Positions 45,360-55,019 of a DNA stretch of 64,000 bases are shown here, piece by piece. Source of the DNA: BOG-908 sp963850605. Lineage in GTDB: Bacteria > Pseudomonadota > Alphaproteobacteria > Acetobacterales > Acetobacteraceae. The stretch is taken from NCBI GenBank assembly GCA_963850605.1, contig CAWKLX010000001.1, positions 62,001-126,000 on the forward strand, in the 5' to 3' direction. Both the position numbers and the translations under genes were made by a program. The notes beneath the pieces are model-generated. The model was not told the origin of the DNA. It saw only the letters and a program-made list of their open reading frames with translations, and made no database searches. Position 1 is the first letter of the stretch; every line of letters begins with the position of its first letter.

Positions 45360-48300
45360 TCAATAGGCGCCACGGAAATAGGATTGTAGGGGGGCTACCT
45401 CCAGCGTGCCGGAACGTAGGGCGCCGATCGCATGCGCGGCGGCACGCGCACCGGCCAGCGTGGTGTAGTGCGGCACACCGTGGGTCAACGCGGTGCGCCG
45501 AATATCGAAACTGTCCGCCGTGGACTGAGCGCCCTGACTGGTATTGACCACCATCTGGATCTCCCCGCTCCGGATGGCGTCCACGCAATGCGGCCGCCCC
45601 TCCAACACCTTGTTGATCACGCGGACGGAAAGGCCCGCGTCGCGGATGCGCGCCGCCGTACCGCGTGGTCGCTACGATGGAGAAGCCCATTTCGGTCAGC
45701 CGGCGTGCCAAGCCGGGCAGCCCGGCCTTGTCGCTGTCGCGCACCGACAGGAACACGCTCCGCATCCGGGCAGCACGACGCCCGCGCCCAGCTGCGCTTT
45801 CGCGAAGGCACGTTCGAAGCTGTGGTCCAGGCCCATCACCTCGCCGGTGGATTTCATTTCCGGGCCCAGAATGGTGTCCACACCCGGGAACCGCGCAAAC
45901 GGGAACACCGCTTCCTTCACCGCCACGTGCGGCGCGATCGCGGTGTCGTCGAGCTTGAAATCGAGGCAGCTGGGCGCCCGGCCATGACCAGCGCGCCGAT
46001 TTTGGCGACAGGCACGCCGGTCGCCTTGGCCACGAACGGCACCGTGCGTGACGGCGCGTGGGTTGACCTCAAGCACATAGATCGCTGCCGTCCTTGATCG
46101 CGTATTGCACGTTCATGAGGCCCACGACGCCGAGTGCGCGCGCCATGGCACTCCGTCTCGTCTTGAGCTCCGTGCACCATGGCCGGCGACAGGCTGTAGG
46201 GCGGCAGCGAACACGCGCTGTCGCCGGAATGGATGCCGGCTTCCTCGATGTGCTCCATGACGCCGGCGACATACACCGTCTCGCCATCGCAATGCAGTCC
46301 ACATCGACCTCGATCGCGTCGTTCAGATAGCGGTCGATCAGCACCGGATTGTCGCCGGAAACGCGAACCGCCTCGCGCATGTAGCGGTGCAGCTGCGCGC
46401 GGTCGAACACGATTTCCATGGCGCGTCCGCCGAGCACATAGCTGGGGCGGATCACGACGGGATAGCCGATGCGTTCGGCGATCGCCTCGGCTTCCTCCGC
46501 CGTGCGCGCCAACCCGTTGTCCGGCTGCCGCAGGCCGAGTTTCTGCAGCAGCAGCTGGAAGCGCTCGCGATCCTCGGCGATGTCGATGGCGTCGGCAGTG
46601 GTGCCGAGCACGGGAATGCCCGCGGCCGGCAGCGCCTGGCTGACAGTTTCAGCGGCGTCTGGCCGCCATACTGCACGATGCAGCCAAGAACTTCGCCTTG
46701 CTCCTGCTCGCGCCGGACAAGTGCGATCACGTCCTCCGCAGTCAGCGGCTCGAAATACAGCCGGTCGGATGTGTCGTAATCCGTGCTGACGGTTTCCGGA
46801 TTGCAGTTGACCATGATGGTCTCGAAACCGGCCTCGCGCAGTGCATAGGCGGCATGGACGCAGCAATAGTCGAATTCGATGCCCTGGCCGATGCGGTTCG
46901 GGCCACCGCCGAGGATGACGACTTTCTTGCGGTCGGTCGGGCCGCTTCGCAGACCGGCTCGCCCCAGCCGCCTTCGTAGGTGGAATACATATAGGGCGTG
47001 GCGGAAGCGAACTCGGCGGCACAGGTATCGATGCGCTTGTAAACAGGGCGAACGCCAAGCTTTTCGCGCAGGGCGAGCACATCCCGTTCGGTCTGTTTCG
47101 GTAAGTTCCGCCAGGCGTTTGTCCGAGAAGCCCAGCGCCTTCACCCGTCGCAATGCACCGGCCTCTCGCGGCAGGCCTTGTGCGGTCAACACGCGCTCCG
47201 CGGCGACGATGCTTCTCCAACTCGCGCAAAAACCAGGGGTCGAATTTGCAGGCGCCATGGATGTCCGCGACGGACAGCCCGGCGCGCAAGGCCTGTGCTG
47301 CCATCAGGATGCGATCCAGGCTTCGGCGCCGACAACGCGGCACGAAATGCATCATGGCCGCCATCGCCTGGCGGCTCGATCTCGTCGAGCCCGGAGAAGC
47401 CCGTCTCCAGGCTGCGCAGCCCTTTTTGCAGCGCCTCGGCAAAATTGCGGCCGATCGACATGGCTTCGCCGACCGATTTCATGCTGGTGGAGAGCAGCGC
47501 CGGCGTGCCCGGGAATTTTTCGAACGTGAAGCGCGGGATTTTCACCACCACGTAGTCGATCGTCGGCTCGAAACTCGCCGGCGTGGTGCGGGTAATGTCG
47601 TTGGCGAGCTCATCCAGCGTGTAGCCGACCGCCAGTTTCGCGGCGATTTTCGCGATCGGGAACCCAGTCGCCTTCGATGCCAGCGCAGAACTGCGCGAGA
47701 CGCGCGGGTTCATCTCGATCACCAGCATGCGCCCATCGGCGGGGTTGAGCGCGAACTGCACGTTGGAGCCGCCCGTATCCACCCCGATCTTGCGCAGGCA
47801 CGCGATGGAGGCATCGCGCATGCGCTGATACTCCCGGTCGGTCAGCGTCAGCGCCGGTGCCACCGTGATGCTGTCGCCGGTATGGATGCCCATCGGATCG
47901 ACGTTCTCGATGGCGCAGACGATGATGCAGTTGTCGGCGCTGTCGCGCACGACCTCCATCTCGATATTCTTTCCAGCCGAGCACGGATTCCTCGATCAGC
48001 ACCTCGGTGGTGGGCGAGGCAGCGAGGCCGGTGCGCGACAGATCTGCCTCGAATTCTTCGCGATTATAGGCAATGCCGCCGCCCGTGCCGCCCAGCGTAA
48101 AGCTCGGCCGGATCACCGCGGGCAGCCCGATCGTTTTCAGCGCGGCGCGCGCCTCCTCCAGACTGTGCGCAATGACGCTGCGCGGACTCTCGACGCCGAT
48201 CTCGCTCATCGCGTCGCGGAATTTCAGCCGGTCCTCCGCGCGGTCGATCACCTCGGCCCGCGCGCCGATCAGCTCGACCCCGTATCTCGCCAGCACGCCG

Positions 48301-48613
48301 TTGGCGGCGAGCTGCATCGCCGTATTCAGCGCCGTCTGCCCGCCCATGGTCGGCAGCAGCGCATCCGGCCGCTCGCGCGCGATGATCTTTTCCACCATCT
48401 CCGGCGTGATCGGCTCGACATAAGTCGCATCCGCCAGCCCAGGATCGGTCATGATCGTCGCCGGATTGGAATTGACCAGCACGACGCGAAAACCCTCCCC
48501 CGCAGCGCCTTGCACGCCTGCGCGCCCGAATAATCGAACTCGCACGCCTGCCCGATCACGATCGGCCCGGCGCCGATGATCAGGATGGAGGCGATGTCGG
48601 TGCGTTTGGGCAT
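45360..48613 (-). CDS. carB: Carbamoyl-phosphate synthase large subunit (about 14 frameshifts)
   Basis: The large, ATP-using subunit making carbamoyl phosphate for arginine and pyrimidines. Conserved blocks are present in order from 48613: TDIASILIIGAGPIVIGQ, SNPATIMTDPGLADATYVEP, MGGQTALN, FTLGGTGGGIAYN, MEVVRDSADNCIIVCAIEN, MNPRVSRSSALASKATG, VVILGGGPNRIGQGIEFDY, IVQYGGQTPLKLS, and FARFPGVDTILGPEMKSTGE near the end. The reading frame changes about 14 times through single-base insertions (for example near 47975, 47322, 47210, 47105, 46082, 46050) and deletions (near 48501, 46950, 46645, 46288, 45770). Residues between breaks are well conserved. This is what sequence error in a real gene looks like, not an old pseudogene. 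Confidence 0.92.
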
Positions 48614-48743
48614 GCGTCAGCCCGCCTCTACGTCGCTCAAAGGACGATTCATGTTGAAGCGATCTGTATCGCAAAGCCAACTCTGGACCAGAAGTCGATG
48701 TATTTGGGCGTAGTCCTACGGGGCGATTTCGATTGCGATGAAA

Positions 48744-49181
48744 TTATCCATTGAGCATCCAACTCCAAATGTCGGTCCCATGATAAATGTGTCGATGCCC
48801 ATCATGGAAATGCACTGGATTGCCAGCCTCACAGGGAAGGGCCGGCAAGACCTGTGCCCCTGTAGCGATATCAGCGGCGGTGCTTGCCTCGAGCACCTGG
48901 CGCAACCTCGCCTCTTGCCGGAAGCAGAGTGCTCGGACAGTTCACCCCAGCTTGGCCACCAAGAGCGTTTCGTTCCACATCAAAGCGCAATGTCCGGTAA
49001 GGATGTATCTGCAACTCCTCGCAACAGACGTATGTCCGCTCATGCACGTAAAATCGAAGCGCCTTCCATCATGGCAAATCAGGCTTCGCTGGTGCTGCAA
49101 AAGCTCTATAAGATCAGGCGGGAAGGTCAGACCGTTCCTAGTTTGGGCATCATCTATTTCCCTTTTCGAGAAGCCACCCAT
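48744..49181 (-). CDS. SMI1/KNR4 (SUKH)-like protein (frameshifted)
   Basis: Starting at ATG 49181, with TAGGAG eight bases upstream, the frame encodes MGGFSKREIDDAQTRNGLTF and PPDLIELLQ, a pattern seen at the start of SUKH-superfamily proteins. Later segments recovered from other frames are ALDVERNALWWPSWGE, PPLISLQGHR, CEAGNPVHFHDGHRHIYHGT and DIWSWMLNG, which follow the order of the SMI1/KNR4 domain, with at least two frameshifts. Such proteins often act as immunity proteins against polymorphic toxins, but no toxin is adjacent. The assignment comes from pattern memory and needs a profile search. Confidence 0.5.
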
Positions 49182-49489
49182 GGCGCGAACTCCTACTCAT
49201 CTGGGCGAAATCCTCGGTGGTGAACTCGCCGAAGTCGGCATCGCCCCAACCGAACTGGCGCGCCAGATTCGCGTGCCGCTCCAACCGCATCACGAAGATC
49301 ATACAAGGCAAACGCGCCGTCACTGGTGATACGGCGTTGCGGCTTGGGCAATGGTTCGGAACCAGCGCGGTCTTTTGGATGAATTTGCAAAGCCTCTACG
49401 ATGTTGCGGTCGCACAGCAACTCAACGGTCCCGAAGTCGCGCGCTTGCCACATCGACGCGACGGTCATTTGCTCTTCGCGCTAGACTAG
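49180..49489 (+). CDS. higA: HigA-family antitoxin (one frameshift)
   Basis: An XRE-type antitoxin of about 102 residues. ATG 49180 gives MARTPTHLGEILGGELAEVG with IAPTELARQIRVP. After one extra base near 49281 (CCGCTCCAACC) the sequence continues NRITKIIQGKRAVTGDTALR and LGQWFGTSAVFWMNLQSLYD, a clear HigA/VapI match. A HigB toxin should lie immediately upstream, but instead there is a minus-strand SUKH-like gene. The antitoxin therefore looks orphaned. Its ATG shares two bases with the reverse-strand start codon. Confidence 0.8.
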
Positions 49490-49503
49490 CGGGCGCCGGC
49501 CGC

Positions 49504-50710
49504 CTACCCCGCGCCCCGCCCCTCCATCATCCCCACAAACCGCTGAAACAGATGCGCGCTGTCGCTCGGCCCAGGGCTTGCCTCCGGATGATACTGTACG
49601 GAAAACGCGCGCCCATCGTCGCACGCAATCCCCTCGTTGCTGCCATCGAACAAACTCGTATGCGTCACCCGCACGCCCGCCGGCAGCGACGCATCGTCCA
49701 CCGCGAACCCATGATTCTGCGACGTGATCTCCACCCGTCCGGTCGCCATCTCCCGCACCGGCTGGTTCGCCCCGCGATGCCCGCGCTCCAGCTTGTAGGT
49801 GCGCGCGCCCAGTGCCAGCGCCAGCAACTGATGCCCCAGACAGATGCCGAACACCGGCACGCCGGCCGCCAGCACGCCCTGGATCGCCGGCACCGCATAG
49901 ACGCCGGTGGCCGCCGGGTCGCCCGGCCCGTTGCGAAGGAATACGCCGTCCGGCTCGTGCCGCAGGATGTCGTCGGCGGTGCTGGTGGCCGGCACCACGG
50001 TCAGCCGGCACCCCGCCGCAACCGGCTGCGAAAAATGTTGCGCTTGGCGCCGTAATCGACGGCCACCACGTGGTGGCGTGCGCGCGGTCTGCCGGCTCAA
50101 ACCCGTCCGGCCAGGCCCAGACAGCCTCGTCCCACGCAAAACTCTGCGTGCAGCTGACCTCGCCGCGCCAGATCCATCCCGTCCAGCCCAGGCCAGGCAG
50201 CCGCCCTGCACGCAGCGCGGCCAGATCGAACCGGCCATCGGCCGGAAAGCTCAGCACGCCATGCGGCGGCCGCCATCGCGTATGCGCATGGTCAGCGCCC
50301 GCGTGTCCACGCCCGCCAGGCCAGGCACGCTTCTGCGCCCGCAGCCACGCGTCAAGACTTCTGGGTGGCGCGCCAATTGGATGGCTCCGTCACATCCTCC
50401 CGCACCACCAGGCCACGCGCCGCGATGCGTCGCCGCCTCGGTGTCGGCCGGGTTGGCGCCCACGTTGCCGATATGCGGGAAGGTGAAGGTGATCATCTGG
50501 CCGGCATAGGACGGGTCGGTCAGCGTCTCCTGATAGCCGGTCATGCCCGGTGTTGAAACACAGTTCGCCGACCGGCATGCGCCGCCGGCGCGTGTGTGCG
50601 CCGAAGCCGCGGCCCCAGAACACCGCGCCATCGGCCAGCACCAGGCACGCCGTGGCACCCGGCGGAGCTACCGCCTCCTGCACAGGGCCGTCCGCCTGCA
50701 GATCGGCCAT
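49504..50710 (-). CDS. carA: Carbamoyl-phosphate synthase small subunit (multiple frameshifts)
   Basis: The glutaminase subunit that feeds ammonia to CarB. In order: ATACLVLADGAVFWGRGFGA, TGYQETLTDPSYAGQMITFT, FPHIGNVGANPADTEA, AGVDTRALTMRIRDGG, then the class-I glutaminase half with GDP motif FLRNGPGDPAATG, the catalytic cysteine in VFGICLGHQLLALALG, NHGFAVD, and the catalytic His/Glu region FSVQYHPEASPGPSD. At least five single-base indels break the frame (one near 50555 is an extra G in CACCGGGCATG). The start at 50710 lies close to or within the end of the small HTH gene. carB lies 0.9 kb downstream, separated by higA and the SUKH-like gene. Confidence 0.9.
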
Positions 50711-50871
50711 GCGTCAGTCCCGTGGCGGCAATCACCGCGCTCCAATGTTTTGACGGGATTGCGCCGTGCCTGGCGCCATTTGCGCACCGCCTCGAACCCC
50801 ACGCCGGTCAGGCGGGCGGCCGCTTCCGCGCCACCCAGGCGATCGATGATGTCGTCCACGGGCAACGGCAT
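50700..50871 (-). CDS. Small Cro/YdaS-like HTH protein (frameshifted)
   Basis: From ATG 50871 (TTG 50877 is possible) the frame encodes MPLPVDDIIDRLGGAEAAAR, LTGVGFEAVRKWRQAR, then after one extra base near 50765 IPSKHWSAVIAATGLT. This is a compact helix-turn-helix of the type found in short phage-like or housekeeping Cro regulators. The stop is unclear because of another possible indel around 50715, where the carA start falls. It may control carA, since it lies directly upstream, but that is inference. Confidence 0.55.
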
Positions 50872-50955
50872 GCGCAAACCCTATGGGAAAAAACTTCCCA
50901 CCACAAGTGCGCCGCTCGCTCGGCTTGACGCACTCAGCAACCTCCCGCCACTTGG

Positions 50956-51927
50956 ATGGCCATGGCCACGCGTCTCGAAATCGACCACGGCGTCACCGCG
51001 CGCGCGCCACCCGGAAAAGGCGGCGGCGGCCGGACAACCCCATCCAGCGCAAGCCGGACTGGATACGCGTCCGCGCGCCCACCCACCCGGTCTATCAGGA
51101 GACCGCGCGCGCTGATGCGGGCGGAAAGCCTGGTCACGGTGTGCGAGGAAGCCGCCTGCCCGAACATCGGCGAGTGCTGGAGCCAGCGCCACGCCACCAT
51201 GATGATCATGGGCGACACCTGCACGCGCGCCTGCGCCTTCTGCAACGTCCGCACCGGCATGCCGAACAGGCTGGACGCCGGCGAACCCGGCGCGCGTGGC
51301 CGACGCGGTGGCCAAGCTGGGCCTGCGCCACGTCGTGATCACCTCGGTCGATCGCGACGACCTTCCGGATGGCGGCGCCGCCCATTTCGCCGCCACGATC
51401 CGCGCCATCCGCGGCGCCTCGCCGGCTACCACCATCGAAGTTTTGACCCCCGATTTCCTGCGCAAACCGGGCGCCTTGAAAACGGTGATTGCCGCCCGGC
51501 CGGACGTGTTCAACCACAATCTGGAAACCGTGCCGCGCCTCTACCCATCCATCCGCCCAGGCGCCCGCTATTACCAGTCGCTGCGCCTGCTGGACGAGGC
51601 GAAGCGGGAAGAACCCGCCATCTTCACCAAATCCGGCCTGATGGTGGGCCTGGGCGAGCAACGGGCCGAGCTGGGCCAGGTGATGGACGATCTGCGCATG
51701 GCCGGCGTCGATTTCCTGACGCTCGGGCCAGTATTTGCAGCCGACCGTGAAACATGCGGCGGTGGACCGCTTTGTGACCCCCGACGAGTTCGCCGAACTC
51801 GGCGTCCATGGCTCGCGCAAAAGGATTCCTGATGGTCGCCGCCACCCCCCTCACCCGCAGCTCCTACCACGCGGACGCCGATTTCGCCGCTCTTCGCGAC
51901 GCCCGCGCCGCCCTGCTGGCGGCCTAG
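50956..51927 (+). CDS. lipA: Lipoyl synthase (multiple frameshifts)
   Basis: A radical-SAM enzyme that inserts two sulfurs into octanoyl chains on lipoate-dependent enzymes. The auxiliary cluster CEEAACPNIGEC, the radical-SAM cluster CTRACAFC and the C-terminal serine region (PLTRSSYHADADF) are present. Between them lie HVVITSVDRDDLPDGGA, NHNLETVPRLYPSIRPGARY and TKSGLMVGLGE. The frame changes at least four times, including near 51020, 51105, 51290 and 51740; residues between breaks are conserved. Two ATGs (50956, 50962) could start translation. A COQ10-family gene follows eight bases after the stop, a common alphaproteobacterial pair. Confidence 0.9.
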
Positions 51928-51934
51928 AGACAGA

Positions 51935-52395
51935 ATGCCGACCTACGCCGACCGCAAGCTGGTAGGGTACGCGCCCGAACAGCTGTTCGACCTGGTGGCC
52001 GACGTGGACAAATACCCGGATTTCTTGCCTTGGTGCGTCGGGCGCACGCGTCAAAACCCGGACGCCAACGGAACTGGTGGCCGACCTGACCATCGGCTTC
52101 GGCCCGTTCCGCGAAAGCTTTACCTCCCGCGTCACCCTGGAGCGGCCGCACAAGATTCAGGTGCGCTACGAGAACGGGCCATTCCGATATCTCAACAACC
52201 AATGGGTTTTCATTGCCGACCCGCATGGGCGTGCTGGTCGATTTCTGGGTCGATTTCGAGTTCAAGAGCCGGCTCTTGCAGAAGGCGATCGGCGTGGTGT
52301 TCAACGAGGCGGTGCGCCGCATGGTGGGCGCCTTCCTCAAGCGCGCCCGCGAGGTGTATGGCCCACCCCATGCCGCCGTACCGGCGCCGCGCTGA
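51935..52395 (+). CDS. COQ10/RatA family START-fold protein (two frameshifts)
   Basis: About 150 residues of the SRPBCC/START fold. The N-terminus YAPEQLFDLVADVDKYPDFL and PWCVG, the middle ELVADLTIGFGPFRESFTSR, and the C-terminal SRLLQKAIGVVFNEAVRRMV are those of COQ10/RatA proteins. Mitochondrial COQ10 binds ubiquinone; the bacterial homologue has also been called a ribosome-association toxin. The position after lipA favours a role in respiratory metabolism. Breaks near 52045 and 52215 are single-base changes. Confidence 0.85.
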
Positions 52396-52496
52396 TCGTG
52401 TGAAACGAACGGTAAACCGATCTCGGATTGGCTGTTCCGGCGTCTATCTGACAGAATACCCGTCGGCAGAATGCCGGCCCAGCCGGAGTGATCCTC

Positions 52497-52932
52497 ATGC
52501 GCTCGACCCTGCTCACTGGCATGTTGCTGTTCGCCACCTGTGCCGCCGCGCAACCGGCGCCCGATGCGGGCGGCCAGTACCAACCCCCGACTTCCACACA
52601 GGGCCAGCCACCCGGCGCACCCATGCCACAGCGTCCGCGCGGCGCCGGTTTCGACGCAGCCAACACCACGCACGATGGCCGCCTGACGCGTGACCAGGCG
52701 CAGGCGGGCGGGATGAAGCCATCGCAAGCATTTCGATCGAGATTGACGCCGACCACAAAGGCTACGTCACCAAGCAGGACATCCGCGCGTGGCGCCAAGC
52801 GAAGAAAGCAGCCAAGCAAGCCCGGATGCAGCAGGGCGGTCAGCCCGGCGCCTACCCGCCGGCCGGTGCGCCACCCGCGCCGGACGCAGCGCCGCCGGTA
52901 GGACAGGAACAGCCCGGCCCGCCGCCGCAGTG
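52497..52932 (+). CDS. Exported EF-hand protein (one frameshift)
   Basis: A signal peptide (LLTGMLLFATCAAAQPA) precedes a Pro/Gln-rich linker and two EF-hand-like loops: DAANTTHDGRLTRDQA and, after the frameshift near 52718, DADHKGYVTKQDI. The tail is rich in Pro, Ala and Gln. After repair the protein is about 145 residues. ATG 52497 follows a GGAG motif; GTG 52488 is possible. Probable periplasmic calcium-binding protein of unknown role. Confidence 0.65.
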
Positions 52933-52948
52933 AACGACGGCTAACGCG

Positions 52949-53437
52949 TCAGTGCGGGCCCTCGTTGAAAAAATCCGCGACCCAAGCCAGCGGCAACAAT
53001 AAGGCGGCACTACTCATGACCGTCCAAGGCTTGCTGCCGCTGAATGATCTGGTGGCCAGCCACATCACCGGGGCGACGCCCGCAACAAAGATACCAAGTC
53101 CGTTCATGAGGACTGGGAGTGCCAACAACTCCACCCAGAGGCCAGCGATCGGGCTGGTGAAACGAGATAATCCCAGCACGCTGACCGGACCGAAATCCTT
53201 TGGATCCGTTATCGAGAGATAAACCCCGTACATCTGCGGCCAGAGAAAAAACGAAAAGAACACCGCGATGTAAAGGGCGGTCGTCCGGTTGACCGATTTA
53301 CGGCAGCAGGCGGCAACCAGCGTGATGCAGGCGAAAATAAGCGCGACTGACAAGGTTTGTGTCCACACGACCGACTTGAGCAAACCTCCAAGAACCACCC
53401 AGACGTGCTGCTGAACTTCGTAATCAGCATGACCCAC
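52949..53437 (-). CDS. Hypothetical membrane protein, about four helices
   Basis: A 162-residue protein with hydrophobic segments at about 28-47, 53-75, 95-125 and 140-157. There is a Cys pair in the second region (VAACCRK). I do not recognise a family. It lies just downstream of the amino-acid permease on the minus strand, separated by 15 bases, so it may be co-transcribed with it. Confidence 0.6.
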   Translation of the reverse strand: MGHADYEVQQHVWVVLGGLLKSVVWTQTLSVALIFACITLVAACCRKSVNRTTALYIAVFFSFFLWPQMYGVYLSITDPKDFGPVSVLGLSRFTSPIAGLWVELLALPVLMNGLGIFVAGVAPVMWLATRSFSGSKPWTVMSSAALLLPLAWVADFFNEGPH

Positions 53438-53452
53438 GATGCAGCCGCCTAT

Positions 53453-54874
53453 TCAGGCACGCAGCTTGGAATGGCGGAACCCGTAGGCGGCATAGACGGC
53501 CCCGCCCAGCACCAGCCATAACGCCAGCCGCACCCAGGTGTCGCCCGAGAACGAGTACATCAGCGCGATACAGGCCAGCACCGCGGCAATGGGCGTGAAC
53601 GGCATCAGCGGGGTGCGGAACGGCCGCTTCGCGTCGGGCATCGTGCGGCGCAGCACCAGCACGCCGGCCGAAACCACGGCGAATGCGAGCAACGTGCCGA
53701 TCGAGACCAGATCACCCAGCAGATCGAGCGGAAACAGTCCGGCGAATAGCGCGGCACCGACACCCGTTACGATGCTGCCCACATACGGCGTGCAGTATTT
53801 CGGGTGGATGCGCGCAAAAGCCGGCGGCAGAAGCCCGTCCCGGCCCATGGCGTAGAAAATGCGGACCTGGCCCAACAGAGTCACCAACAGCACGGACACG
53901 AGTCCAAAAACCGCTACCACGCTCACGCACCACCGCGCCCAGGCCAGGCGCGGTCCCTGTGCGGCCATGGCCGCGGCGATGGGGTCGGCCACGTTGAGCG
54001 TGCGATAATCGGCGATTCCGGTCATGACCATGGCTACGCCGACGTAAAGGACCACGCAGACTGCCAGCGAGATCATCAGCGCCAGCGGGATGGTGCGCTG
54101 CGGGTTCTTGGTCTCCTGCCCGAGCGTCGAAATCGAATCGAAGCCGACATAGGCGAAAAACAAAATGCCGGCGGCCCGCATGACGCCGGACACGCCGAAA
54201 CTGCCGCTGACCCCGGTGTTGGGTGGTACGAACGGCACCCAGTTATGCAGCTGGATAAACGGGGCGGCGCCGGCGATGACCGCCAGGATCGCCAGCACTT
54301 TCAACGCTACGACCACATCGTTGACGCGGGCCGAAAGGCGGGTGCCGCGCATGATCAGATAGGCGGTGAACAGGGTGATCAGCACGGCCGGTAGATCGAC
54401 GATCTTGCCGCTGCGCACGACGTGGCCGGATACCACGGCCAGGGGGGCGCCGGTTATGGCGTCGGGCAGGTCGATGCCGAACTGGTGCAGGGTGGACGTG
54501 GCGTAGCCCGACCAGCCGATGGCGACCAGCGAGCCGCTCATCAGATACTCCAGCAGCAGGCACCAGCCGATCAGCCACGCGACGCCTTCGCCCATAGTGG
54601 CGTAGGCGTAGGAGTAGGCGCTGCCGGCAACGGGCACGAGGCCGGCGAATTCGGCGTAGCACAGCGCGGCGAGCAGGCAGGCGAAGCTGGCCAGCACGAA
54701 AGAGAGGGCGACGGCCGGTCCCGCGTGCAGGGCGGCCTCGGGGCCGGTCTGCACGAAAAGCGACACGCCGACGGCTGATCCCACGCCGAAGCCGACGAGG
54801 TTGCGAAGGCCGAGCGTGCGCTTGAGGTGACCACCGGAATGCGGGTCATCATCCCCGTCGCAATCGGCAAGCAT
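53453..54874 (-). CDS. APC-superfamily amino-acid permease
   Basis: A cytoplasmic-membrane amino-acid transporter of 473 residues with twelve or so helices, resembling the YfnA/cationic-amino-acid subgroup. Landmarks are LRNLVGFGVGSAVGVSLFVQTG in TM1, the TM2-3 FAGLVPVAGSAYSYAYATMGE, and FFAYVGFDSISTLGQETKNPQRTIP in TM6. Start ATG 54874 gives a short charged N-terminus before LKRTLGLRN; the frame extends upstream through an inverted repeat. Substrate not assignable. The gene is intact, unlike those to its left. Confidence 0.88.
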   Translation of the reverse strand: MLADCDGDDDPHSGGHLKRTLGLRNLVGFGVGSAVGVSLFVQTGPEAALHAGPAVALSFVLASFACLLAALCYAEFAGLVPVAGSAYSYAYATMGEGVAWLIGWCLLLEYLMSGSLVAIGWSGYATSTLHQFGIDLPDAITGAPLAVVSGHVVRSGKIVDLPAVLITLFTAYLIMRGTRLSARVNDVVVALKVLAILAVIAGAAPFIQLHNWVPFVPPNTGVSGSFGVSGVMRAAGILFFAYVGFDSISTLGQETKNPQRTIPLALMISLAVCVVLYVGVAMVMTGIADYRTLNVADPIAAAMAAQGPRLAWARWCVSVVAVFGLVSVLLVTLLGQVRIFYAMGRDGLLPPAFARIHPKYCTPYVGSIVTGVGAALFAGLFPLDLLGDLVSIGTLLAFAVVSAGVLVLRRTMPDAKRPFRTPLMPFTPIAAVLACIALMYSFSGDTWVRLALWLVLGGAVYAAYGFRHSKLRA

Positions 54875-54958
54875 GGCGCTCACCGGCTTCAGCGCGAAAA
54901 GTCCCGCGGTCTGGGGCCGGCTAGCTCCGTCGGGCGGAGCACGCCCCGGCGTGACGGG

Positions 54959-55004
54959 GGCCAGGGGCGTCACGCGCAGCGTGCTTCGCACGACGCCCCT
55001 GGCC
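54959..55004. terminator. 13-base perfect inverted repeat between ppc and the permease
   Basis: GGCCAGGGGCGTC (54959-54971) pairs perfectly with GACGCCCCTGGCC (54992-55004) across a 20-base loop. It lies just after the end of ppc on the minus strand and upstream of the permease. No U-tract follows in either direction, so it may act as a Rho-assisted terminator, an mRNA 3'-end stabiliser or a regulatory site. Confidence 0.5.
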
Positions 55005-55019
55005 TAGCTTCGACGGGGT

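Noticed and set aside
45360..48613. carB as a true pseudogene
   Set aside because: Many single-base frame changes but no loss of conserved residues, and neighbours show the same pattern; sequence error explains it better.
48738..49223. Plus-strand frame of 161 codons preceding higA, considered as a HigB toxin
   Set aside because: It shows none of the HigB motifs, and the opposite strand gives a better match to a SUKH-like protein.
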